This document shows, piece by piece, positions 7,872 to 14,517 of a stretch of DNA of 15,651 nt; position 1 is the first letter of the stretch, and each line of letters begins with the position of its first letter. The position numbers were made by a program, and so were the translations under genes. The notes under the pieces are model-generated. The model was given only the letters and a program-made list of their open reading frames with translations. It searched no databases and was not told where the DNA came from. The stretch is from positions 1 through 15,651 of the forward strand of contig CAJOPM010000111.1 in NCBI GenBank assembly GCA_905236225.1. Reading direction: 5' to 3'. The DNA is from an uncultured Eubacterium sp. (GTDB lineage Bacteria > Bacillota > Clostridia > Lachnospirales > Lachnospiraceae).

Positions 7872-7897
7872 AATAGAGCGGAGACATCCGCTCTATT
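7872..7897 (+). terminator. rpsO-pnp intergenic hairpin, possible attenuator or processing site
   Basis: AATAGAGCGGA at 7872-7882 and TCCGCTCTATT at 7887-7897 form a perfect 11-bp stem with a four-base loop GACA. Only TTTGTGTG follows, so termination would be partial. In E. coli the pnp leader has an RNase III-cut stem used in PNPase autoregulation. This hairpin is in the analogous position, but a shared function is inference. The pnp ribosome binding site starts 12 bases further on and is not within the stem. Confidence 0.6.
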
Positions 7898-7921
7898 TGT
7901 GTGTAAATGAAGGAGACAAAA

Positions 7922-10018
7922 ATGTACAAAACTTATTCGATTGAGATTGGCAACAAGACTTTAAGCGTTGATATAGGAAGAGTTGCTGCGCAGGCAAATG
8001 GTGCAGCTTTATTAAAATATGGAGATACTACCGTTCTTTCTACCGCGACAGCTTCAGATAAACCGAGAGAGGGAATAGACTTCTTCCCGTTAAGTGTTGA
8101 ATTTGAAGAGAAGATGTATGCTGTCGGGAAAATACCCGGAGGCTTTAAGAAAAGAGAAGGAAGAGCTTCGGACAATGCTGTACTTACGGCAAGAGTTATA
8201 GACAGACCGATGAGACCTCTTTTCCCTAAAGATTATAGAAATGACGTTACGCTTAATAACCTCGTTATGAGCGTTGATCCGGAATGCAGACCTGAAATAG
8301 TTGCTATGCTTGGTAGCGCTATTTCTACATGTATTTCTGATATACCGTTTGACGGACCTTGTGCAATGACTCAAATAGGTATGATAGATGGAGAGTTTAT
8401 TATTAATCCGTCTCAGCTTCAATGGGATTGCGGAGAACTTGAGCTTACTGTTGCCTCTACAGCACAAAAAGTTATTATGATTGAGGCAGGAGCCGATGAA
8501 ATCCCTGAAGAGAAGATGCTTGAAGCTATTTATCTTGCCCATGATGAGAATCTTAAAATAATAGAGTTTATTAATAAAATTGTATCAGAAGTTGGTAAAG
8601 AGAAACACAGCTATGAAAGTTGTGCAATACCGCAGGAAATGTTCGAAGCGATTAAGCAAATTGTTCCTCCGGAAGAAATGGAAAAAGCAGTATTTACTGA
8701 TGAAAAACAAATAAGAGAAGAAAATATCAAAAAAATCACAGACAGACTTACAGAAGAATTTGCCGATAACGAAGAATACTTAGCGATGTTAGGTGAGGCT
8801 GTTTACCAATATCAGAAAAAGACGGTTCGTAAGATGATTTTAAAAGATCATAAGAGACCGGATAATAGAGCGTTAGATCAGATTAGACCGCTTGCAGCTG
8901 AGGTTGATATTATACCCAGGGTTCACGGCAGCGCAATGTTTACCAGAGGACAAACTCAAATATGTGATATTGTTACTCTTGCACCGTTATCTGATGCTCA
9001 AAGGGTTGATGGTCTTGATGAGAATATATCGTCAAGAAGATATATGCATCATTATAACTTCCCGTCTTATTCGGTTGGTGAGACTAAGCCATCAAGAGGT
9101 CCGGGAAGACGCGAAATAGGACATGGTGCTTTGGCAGAAAGAGCTCTTATACCTGTTCTGCCGAGCGAGGAAGAGTTCCCATATGCTATTAGAGCTGTAT
9201 CGGAGACTTTTGAATCAAACGGCTCGACTTCAATGGCTTCTACTTGTGCATCATGTATGGCACTTATGGCAGCCGGAGTACCTATAAAGAAGATGGTCGC
9301 AGGTATCTCGTGTGGATTGGTAACAGGTGATACTGATGATGAGTATGTTGTTCTTACAGACATACAGGGATTAGAAGATTTCTTTGGTGACATGGATTTT
9401 AAGGTTACAGGTACAAAGGATGGAATTACAGCTATCCAAATGGATATTAAGATTCATGGCTTAACCAGACCTATAGTAGAAGAGGCTATTGCCAGAACAA
9501 GACAAGCCAGACTATATATTATGGATGAGGTTATGTCAAAGGCTATAGATAAGCCCAGAGCAGAGGTTGGACCTTATGCGCCTAAGATTGTCTCTATTCA
9601 GATTGATCCTCAGAAGATTGGCGATGTTGTTGGTCAAAGAGGAAAGACTATTAACGAGATTATAGACAGAACCGGAGTTAAGATTGACATTAGTGATGAC
9701 GGAATGGTTTCAATCTGCGGAACAGATAAAGCTATGATGGACGAAGCTCAAAGACTTCTTGAAATAATTGTCACTGATTTTGAAAAAGGACAAATATTAA
9801 CAGGTAAGGTTATCAGTATTAAAGAGTTTGGAGCCTTTGTAGAGTTTGCCCCCGGTAAAGAAGGCATGGTTCACATTTCAAAAATAGCTAAAAGAAGAGT
9901 TGAAAGAGTTGAAGATGAACTTACGCTAGGAGATGTGGTTACAGTTATATGTCTTGGAAAAGATAAAATGGGGCGTATAAGCTTTAGTATTAAGGATGTT
10001 CCTGCAAATGCACAATAA
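7922..10018 (+). CDS. pnp: Polyribonucleotide nucleotidyltransferase (PNPase)
   Basis: PNPase is the trimeric 3'-to-5' phosphorolytic exoribonuclease that degrades mRNA and can add tails in reverse. The domains are in the standard order: RNase PH-like domain 1 (from residue 1), an alpha-helical linker, RNase PH-like domain 2 (from about 310), KH and S1. FTRGQTQ and SNGSTSMASTCASCMALMAAG mark the second PH domain. Its catalytic aspartates fall at D486 and D492 within EDFFGDMDFKVTG. The KH GxxG loop is GQRG at 571-574, and the S1 domain runs from about 623 to 692. I chose ATG 7922 because AAGGAG at 7910-7915 lies six bases before it. An in-frame ATG at 7907 would add five residues and has no SD. 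The length is 698 residues. Confidence 0.98.
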   Translation: MYKTYSIEIGNKTLSVDIGRVAAQANGAALLKYGDTTVLSTATASDKPREGIDFFPLSVEFEEKMYAVGKIPGGFKKREGRASDNAVLTARVIDRPMRPLFPKDYRNDVTLNNLVMSVDPECRPEIVAMLGSAISTCISDIPFDGPCAMTQIGMIDGEFIINPSQLQWDCGELELTVASTAQKVIMIEAGADEIPEEKMLEAIYLAHDENLKIIEFINKIVSEVGKEKHSYESCAIPQEMFEAIKQIVPPEEMEKAVFTDEKQIREENIKKITDRLTEEFADNEEYLAMLGEAVYQYQKKTVRKMILKDHKRPDNRALDQIRPLAAEVDIIPRVHGSAMFTRGQTQICDIVTLAPLSDAQRVDGLDENISSRRYMHHYNFPSYSVGETKPSRGPGRREIGHGALAERALIPVLPSEEEFPYAIRAVSETFESNGSTSMASTCASCMALMAAGVPIKKMVAGISCGLVTGDTDDEYVVLTDIQGLEDFFGDMDFKVTGTKDGITAIQMDIKIHGLTRPIVEEAIARTRQARLYIMDEVMSKAIDKPRAEVGPYAPKIVSIQIDPQKIGDVVGQRGKTINEIIDRTGVKIDISDDGMVSICGTDKAMMDEAQRLLEIIVTDFEKGQILTGKVISIKEFGAFVEFAPGKEGMVHISKIAKRRVERVEDELTLGDVVTVICLGKDKMGRISFSIKDVPANAQ

Positions 10019-10023
10019 ACGTA

Positions 10024-10057
10024 AAGCTCCTTTTGACTATGAGGTCAAAAGGAGCTT
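10024..10057 (+). terminator. 14-bp post-pnp hairpin containing the next gene's ribosome binding site
   Basis: Bases 10024-10037 pair perfectly with 10044-10057 over a six-base loop TATGAG. The tail is AATTAATT, not a run of T, so intrinsic termination is uncertain. The AAGGAG at 10049-10054 that would serve the phosphoesterase ATG at 10066 lies entirely within the 3' arm and would be hidden when the stem forms. The hairpin could protect the pnp 3' end and limit translation of the following gene. Confidence 0.65.
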
Positions 10058-10065
10058 AATTAATT

Positions 10066-10950
10066 ATGAACGATATGATTCAAAGAGCATTATTAATTAT
10101 TATAATTATTGCAGTTATAATTTTGATTGCTGTAATACTTCAGTACATAGAGCTTCAAAAGTTTACAACTACAATATATAATATTGAGACGGATAAGATA
10201 AAAAAAGATTATCATATATTGTTTTTGAGCGATTTGCACTGCAAGGAGTTTGGTGAAAATAATTGCAGACTTATTGATGCAATTAAAAAAGAAAATCCTG
10301 ACTGTATTTTGCTTGGCGGAGATATGATTACATCTAATAGGATCGATTTATATGATAACGTCAGGGAATTTATTAGTCAATTATCTAAATTAACCGGAGT
10401 GTATTATGCATTAGGTAATCATGAGCAACGTATTAATACGCAAGAATCGATATATTATAACGAATTTAAAAAATATATTGATGCAGTTGCATCTATGGAT
10501 AATGTGAGTGTTTTAGACAATGAAAGTATAATATTTGATGAAAATATTAAGATATATGCGCTTACAATACCAGTAGAATGTTATGAAAAAAAAGATACTG
10601 TTCCTTTAGGGGAGGATTTCATTAAAAATACATTTGGAAAACCTGATATAAATATTTTTAATATTATGCTGGCGCATAATCCGGCATTTAGTGAACTGTA
10701 TGCTAAATGGGGAGCGGATGTTGCTTTTAGCGGACATAATCACGGGGGGCTTATAAGAATACCTAATGGTAGAAGTTTTTTATCGCCGCAGTTTGAACTT
10801 TTTCCTAAATATGATGGCGGAATATATGATGTTCAAGATGGAAAAGTTATTGTAAGTAAAGGACTTGGTACACATTCGTTTCATATAAGAATATTTAATA
10901 GAGCGGAGCTGATAAGCGTTCATTTGACTCCTGAAAAGCACAATCTATAG
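10066..10950 (+). CDS. Membrane-anchored calcineurin-like metallophosphoesterase (YkuE/YaeI type)
   Basis: The 294-residue product starts with one strongly hydrophobic helix at about residues 8-27, rich in isoleucine, which likely anchors it in the membrane. The phosphoesterase fold has all metal-binding motifs: SDLHCKEF with D56 and H58, GGDM with D86, GNHE with N118 and H119, AHNP with H204, and SGHNHGG with H224 and H226. This pattern resembles the YkuE/YaeI group, whose members bind two metal ions; reported substrates include lipid-linked sugars or phosphoesters in some bacteria, but the substrate here is unknown. The ATG at 10066 is 11 bases from AAGGAG at 10049-10054. The next ATG at 10075 is too far from any SD. 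The coding region appears more A+T-rich than pnp. Confidence 0.88.
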   Translation: MNDMIQRALLIIIIIAVIILIAVILQYIELQKFTTTIYNIETDKIKKDYHILFLSDLHCKEFGENNCRLIDAIKKENPDCILLGGDMITSNRIDLYDNVREFISQLSKLTGVYYALGNHEQRINTQESIYYNEFKKYIDAVASMDNVSVLDNESIIFDENIKIYALTIPVECYEKKDTVPLGEDFIKNTFGKPDINIFNIMLAHNPAFSELYAKWGADVAFSGHNHGGLIRIPNGRSFLSPQFELFPKYDGGIYDVQDGKVIVSKGLGTHSFHIRIFNRAELISVHLTPEKHNL

Positions 10951-10953
10951 TTC

Positions 10954-11046
10954 GGCAGGCTGATTATAACCACAAAATATAGAATGTTTCACTTGAAATA
11001 TAAAGATTTATCAACTATAATAATCTAAGCATCAGGAATGCCTGCC
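10954..11046 (+). repeat. Long-range inverted repeat around the scpA promoter
   Basis: GGCAGGC at 10954-10960 is the exact reverse complement of GCCTGCC at 11040-11046. TGAT at 10961-10964 can extend the pairing to ATCA at 11031-11034 if five bases bulge out. GATTAT at 10962-10967 can alternatively pair with ATAATC at 11019-11024. The 79 bases between the outer arms contain the predicted promoter. It is not a tRNA: no anticodon or T arm can be drawn. Whether the arms matter as RNA or DNA is unknown. Confidence 0.45.
10993..11021 (+). promoter_or_regulatory. SigA-type promoter for scpA-scpB and downstream genes
   Basis: TTGAAA at 10993-10998 and TATAAT at 11016-11021 are separated by exactly 17 bases. 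One mismatch in the -35 and none in the -10 make this the best promoter upstream of scpA. Transcription would begin near 11028 and give a leader of roughly 70 bases containing the hairpin at 11051-11077. Confidence 0.75.
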
Positions 11047-11050
11047 ACAT

Positions 11051-11077
11051 GTTAACCGGGTATATGAACCGGTTGAC
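11051..11077 (+). promoter_or_regulatory. Leader hairpin upstream of scpA
   Basis: GTTAACCGG at 11051-11059 pairs with CCGGTTGAC at 11069-11077 over nine positions, one a T-G pair, with a nine-base loop. It ends eight bases before the AAAGG ribosome binding site at 11086-11090 and has no following T run. It may stabilise or regulate the scpA mRNA; this is inference. Confidence 0.45.
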
Positions 11078-11096
11078 AAAAGCTGAAAGGATTATA

Positions 11097-11846
11097 ATGG
11101 ATATTAATTACAAGCTTGATGCATTTGAGGGGCCGCTTGATTTGCTTCTTCATTTGCTTGAAAAGAATAAAGTGAATATTTATGATATACCTATTGTTGA
11201 AATCACCAATCAATATTTAGACTATGTAAAAAAAATGCAGCAGCAGGATTTAGACTCGGTAAGTAATTTCCTTGTTATGGCGGCTACACTTTTAGATATA
11301 AAATCAAGAATGCTTTTGCCTAAGCAAGAGACTGATGAGATAGAAGAAGATCCTAGAGCTGAACTTGTACAAAGACTTTTAGAGTATAAAATGTACAAGT
11401 CTATGGCATATGAACTTAAAGACAGACAGTTAGGAGCACAAAAGGTTCTTTATAGGGAAAAAATGCTTCCTAAAGAGGTTGAGTTTTATGAAGAACCGAT
11501 TGATACGGAATATCTTGTAAAAGATTTATCTTTAGAAAAGATGAATTCAATTTTTAATTCAGTTATGAAAAGCAGAGCTAATAAAATTGATCCGATCCGT
11601 TCAAAATTCGGTCGTATTGAAAAAGAAGAGGTTTCTGTCGAAGATAAGATTATTTATGTTGAAGAATATGCTATGAATCATTCAAAGTTTTCTTTTAAAA
11701 AACTTCTTGAAAACCAACATAGCAAGATGCAGACAGTAGTTACGTTTCTTGCAATTCTTGAACTTATAAAGATGGGAAAACTTACGCTTTCTCAAGATGG
11801 ATTATTTGAAGATATTTATTTACATATAAAATCAAAGGCGGCATAA
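11097..11846 (+). CDS. scpA: Segregation and condensation protein A (kleisin)
   Basis: ScpA is the kleisin subunit that bridges the heads of the SMC dimer and binds ScpB, acting in chromosome condensation and segregation. The N-terminus, YKLDAFEGPLDLLLHLLEKN followed by KVNIYDIPIVEITNQYLDYV, is highly characteristic. So are the segments FLVMAATLLDIKSRMLLPK and LVQRLLEYKMYK. The C-terminal winged helix, about 190-249, includes FLAILELIKMGKLTLSQ and contacts the SMC head. I chose ATG 11097 because AAAGG at 11086-11090 precedes it and family proteins begin here. An upstream in-frame ATG at 11049 would add 16 residues that do not resemble ScpA. The length of 249 residues is normal. It has its own predicted promoter and is followed after six bases by scpB. 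Confidence 0.96.
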   Translation: MDINYKLDAFEGPLDLLLHLLEKNKVNIYDIPIVEITNQYLDYVKKMQQQDLDSVSNFLVMAATLLDIKSRMLLPKQETDEIEEDPRAELVQRLLEYKMYKSMAYELKDRQLGAQKVLYREKMLPKEVEFYEEPIDTEYLVKDLSLEKMNSIFNSVMKSRANKIDPIRSKFGRIEKEEVSVEDKIIYVEEYAMNHSKFSFKKLLENQHSKMQTVVTFLAILELIKMGKLTLSQDGLFEDIYLHIKSKAA

Positions 11847-11852
11847 TATTTT

Positions 11853-12443
11853 ATGGACGATAAGAATTATGAAGCGGCACTTGAAGCAATATTGTTTACT
11901 ATGGGTGGCGCAGTTGAACTTGGTAAGCTTGCTGCGGCAATTGACGTGCCGAAGGAGTTTACCAAAGTTATCTTAGGAAGACTTGCTGATAAATACAAAG
12001 ATGAAGAAAGCGGATTACAGCTCATCGAACTAGATGGAGCATATCAGTTATGTACTAAGCCGCAGTTATATGATTATCTTATACGTATTGCAAAGATGCC
12101 TAAGAAATATGTTTTAACAGATGTACAGATTGAAACGCTGTCAATAATTGCATACAAACAGCCGGTCACTAAGGCCGAAATTGAAAATATACGAGGAGTT
12201 TCTTCAGATCATGCAGTTAACAGATTGGTAGAGTATGGACTGGTTTGTGAAAGTGGAAGACTTAATGCACCCGGAAGACCTATTCTTTTTAGGACAACAG
12301 AGGAGTTTTTAAGAGTTTTTGGTATACAATCATTAGATGAACTGCCACGGCCTAGTTCGGATAGTATTGCTGAATTTAAAAAAGAAGCTGAGGAGACACT
12401 AGGTTATATTCCTGATGATGAGCAAGTAGATTCTACGTCATAA
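11853..12443 (+). CDS. scpB: Segregation and condensation protein B
   Basis: ScpB dimerises and binds the middle of ScpA within the SMC-ScpAB condensin complex. The 196-residue product has the two tandem winged-helix domains of the family. The first starts at YEAALEAILFTMGGAVELGKL. The second contains LTDVQIETLSIIAYKQPVTK and the signature IRGVSSDHAVNRLVEYGLV, then GRLNAPGRPILFRTTEEFLR. The C-terminal tail is acidic and probably flexible. It begins six bases after scpA. The only SD-like sequence, AAAGG at 11834-11838, is 14 bases away, so translation is probably coupled to scpA. It is followed 11 bases later by the first gene of the activase set. Confidence 0.96.
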   Translation: MDDKNYEAALEAILFTMGGAVELGKLAAAIDVPKEFTKVILGRLADKYKDEESGLQLIELDGAYQLCTKPQLYDYLIRIAKMPKKYVLTDVQIETLSIIAYKQPVTKAEIENIRGVSSDHAVNRLVEYGLVCESGRLNAPGRPILFRTTEEFLRVFGIQSLDELPRPSSDSIAEFKKEAEETLGYIPDDEQVDSTS

Positions 12444-12454
12444 AGGAGGCATTT

Positions 12455-13372
12455 ATGAGGATCGGTATTCCGAGGGCCTTGTTATATTATAGGTACAAGA
12501 CGCTCTGGAAGGTTTTTTTTGAGCAGCTGGGGATTGAAACAATCATTAGCGATAAAACAGACAAAAAAATTATGGATGCTGGGGCATACTATTCTATAGA
12601 TGAAGCATGCCTATCAAGCAAATTGTATTTAGGCCACATTGATAGTCTTATTGATAAATGTGACTTTATTTTTGTGCCCAGAATTGCAAATTATGCTACT
12701 AAAGGTATACTTTGTACAAGATTTGAAGCAATTTATGATATGGCCATGAGCACTTTTAGGGATAAAAATGTTCGATTTATCACTTTAGATGTTGATTTGG
12801 AGCAAAAAAAATCTGAAGAAAAAGCATATATAGATTTGGGAATAAGGCTGGGAGCAACTAAAACACAGGCGAAGAGAGCATATGAGATGGCTCTTAATGC
12901 AATGATTTTAGAATTAAACAATTTATCGGATATGCAGAATAAATTGCTTGATATGAATAAAGTTAGGATCCTTATTGCATCTCATCCTTATAATTTATAT
13001 GATGAGTATATAGGAGTGCCTGTTACTAAGCTTTTAAAGAAGCTCGATGTGGTTCCTATTATGGCTGATAGAGCGGATCTTAAGCTTATGCAGCAGCAAT
13101 ATACTAATATATGTAAAGATATACCGTGGATTATGAGCCGGGAAATTGTTGGGGCGGTTTCGCACTATTTGGATAAGGTAGATGGGATTATATTAATGAC
13201 CGCTTTCCCTTGCGGTCCTGATTCTATGGTTAATGAGATGATTTTAAGAAGAGTTAAAAATAAACCTATTTTGAATTTACTTTTAGATAGTCAGGACGGA
13301 ATTGCGGGAGTAGATACTCGGCTTGAGAGTTTTGTTGATATTATACGATTTAGAAGAGGTGAGATAATATAA
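12455..13372 (+). CDS. DUF2229-like acyl-CoA dehydratase activase-related protein
   Basis: The N-terminus MRIGIPRALLYYRY is the hallmark of the DUF2229 family, found near or fused to 2-hydroxyacyl-CoA dehydratase activases. The 305-residue protein has cysteines at C52 (DEACLSSK), C69, C87 (GILCTRFEA), C220 and C253 (FPCGPDS). C52, C87 and C253 lie in motif-like settings that could hold an iron-sulfur cluster. The C-terminal LLLDSQDGIAGVDTRLESFV resembles the end of HgdB-like proteins and is echoed in the next gene (YLSYDTQTSDTGIETRLEAF). The ATG has AAGGAGG at 12443-12449. The gene follows scpB by 11 bases and overlaps the next gene by one base. No biochemical function can be assigned; the family is known mainly as one segment of large activase fusion proteins. 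Confidence 0.82.
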   Translation: MRIGIPRALLYYRYKTLWKVFFEQLGIETIISDKTDKKIMDAGAYYSIDEACLSSKLYLGHIDSLIDKCDFIFVPRIANYATKGILCTRFEAIYDMAMSTFRDKNVRFITLDVDLEQKKSEEKAYIDLGIRLGATKTQAKRAYEMALNAMILELNNLSDMQNKLLDMNKVRILIASHPYNLYDEYIGVPVTKLLKKLDVVPIMADRADLKLMQQQYTNICKDIPWIMSREIVGAVSHYLDKVDGIILMTAFPCGPDSMVNEMILRRVKNKPILNLLLDSQDGIAGVDTRLESFVDIIRFRRGEII

Positions 13373-14517
13373 TGAACAAAGATTACAAATTATGTTATCC
13401 GCAGCTTGGGAATTATGATATTCCTATTGGGTATTTTGTAAAAAAAGGGTTAAATCAGACGTATGTCTATCCGCCTAAAATGACAAAGAAAACAATAGAA
13501 AGAGGGGCTAAGATGAGCCCTGATTTTGTCTGTGCGCCATTTAAATCAATGATGGGGTGTTATTTAGATGCGCTTGATGCAGGTGCAAACGTCATGATTG
13601 GGACCGGTGGAACATGCAGGCTGGGCTATTATGGCGAACTTCATGAACAGCTGCTAAATGATTTGGGATATGATTTTGAAATGTTTAATATAACTACAGC
13701 GAGATATAAAAATATCTTTGGGTTATATAAAGGTATGAGGCATTTTGCGCCTGATACAAATATTTTCAGAATGCTTCTGTCTTTGCCGGCTACAGCAAAG
13801 ATGATAATAGATATAGATAAAGTCGAGGATTACCTTAGAAAAAATATTGGATTTGAGGAACATAAAGGCGATTTTGAAAAAGAATATAAACTATATTTGG
13901 CATCTTTAAAGAAGGCAAATTCATATAAAGATATAAAGATTGCATTTAAACATACAATGGAAAATTTTAAAAAGATTCCGCTTAATAAACCTAAAAATCC
14001 TCTTAGGATTGGGGTTGTAGGAGAATATTTTACAATTTTAGATCCGTTTTCAAACCATGAAGTGGAGATGAGTCTTGCTAAAATGGGAGCTGAGATACAC
14101 AGGTGGATGAATTTGTCCAATTCGCTGCTATTAGCTCCTGAAAAATCATTATTTAAGAAAATCTCGCAGTATTTACATTATGATATAAAAAAATTCCCAT
14201 CATCAATATGGCATAAGTACCATCTTAAGAGTTGTGTAGAGTATGCTGTCTTTGATAATGGCGGCTCTTCGATAGCAACAATTGCCAAGGCTAAAGAATA
14301 TGCCGAGCGAGGGTTTGACGGTATAGTTCATGTCAAATCATTCGGATGTACTCCGGAGACTGATGCAGTGCCGATTTTGCATAGTATCAGCGCAGATTAT
14401 AAAGTACCGATACTTTACCTTAGTTACGATACACAGACCTCAGATACGGGAATTGAGACCAGACTTGAGGCTTTTTATGATATGATAGCTATGAGAAAGG
14501 AAGCAAAAGGAGCATGA
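13372..14517 (+). CDS. HgdB-like, cysteine-rich CoA dehydratase/activase-associated protein
   Basis: The 381-residue product resembles the 2-hydroxyglutaryl-CoA dehydratase D-component-related family. Recognisable stretches are CYPQLGNYDIPIG, PPKMTKKTIERGAKMSPDFV, then CAPFKSMMGCYLDALDAGAN, then GTGGTCRLGYYGE. Near the end come VKSFGCTPETDAVP and then YLSYDTQTSDTGIETRLEAF. Cysteines C54, C63, C82 and C326, with C8 and C288, are candidates for binding an iron-sulfur cluster. A second Rossmann-like half starts near residue 211 with NPLRIGVVGEYFTILDPFSN. The ATG at 13372 overlaps the TAA of the preceding gene by one base, with GAGGTGA at about 13356-13362. It ends in an ATGA overlap with the ATPase gene. 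Function is unknown. It could be the electron-accepting partner of the ATPase encoded next. Confidence 0.82.
   Translation: MNKDYKLCYPQLGNYDIPIGYFVKKGLNQTYVYPPKMTKKTIERGAKMSPDFVCAPFKSMMGCYLDALDAGANVMIGTGGTCRLGYYGELHEQLLNDLGYDFEMFNITTARYKNIFGLYKGMRHFAPDTNIFRMLLSLPATAKMIIDIDKVEDYLRKNIGFEEHKGDFEKEYKLYLASLKKANSYKDIKIAFKHTMENFKKIPLNKPKNPLRIGVVGEYFTILDPFSNHEVEMSLAKMGAEIHRWMNLSNSLLLAPEKSLFKKISQYLHYDIKKFPSSIWHKYHLKSCVEYAVFDNGGSSIATIAKAKEYAERGFDGIVHVKSFGCTPETDAVPILHSISADYKVPILYLSYDTQTSDTGIETRLEAFYDMIAMRKEAKGA

Noticed and set aside
7907..7921. PNPase start at ATG 7907
   Set aside because: The SD AAGGAG at 7910-7915 lies after this ATG and fits ATG 7922, where family proteins begin.
7753..7944. Plus-strand reading frame overlapping the end of rpsO and the start of pnp
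   Set aside because: It lies out of frame over two certain genes, has no ribosome binding site and no recognisable protein features.
10954..11046. Possible tRNA, since seven-base complementary ends 93 bases apart resemble an acceptor stem
   Set aside because: No D arm, anticodon arm or T-loop consensus can be drawn between the ends, and the interior contains a promoter-like sequence.
11049..11096. N-terminal extension of ScpA from ATG 11049
   Set aside because: The 16 extra residues do not match the family, the region is covered by a hairpin, and a better SD precedes ATG 11097.
11073..11098. TTGACA and TATAAT directly before the scpA ATG
   Set aside because: The spacing is only 14 bases and the -10 overlaps the start codon, so a transcript would lack the scpA ribosome binding site. 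The pair at 10993-11021 is far better.
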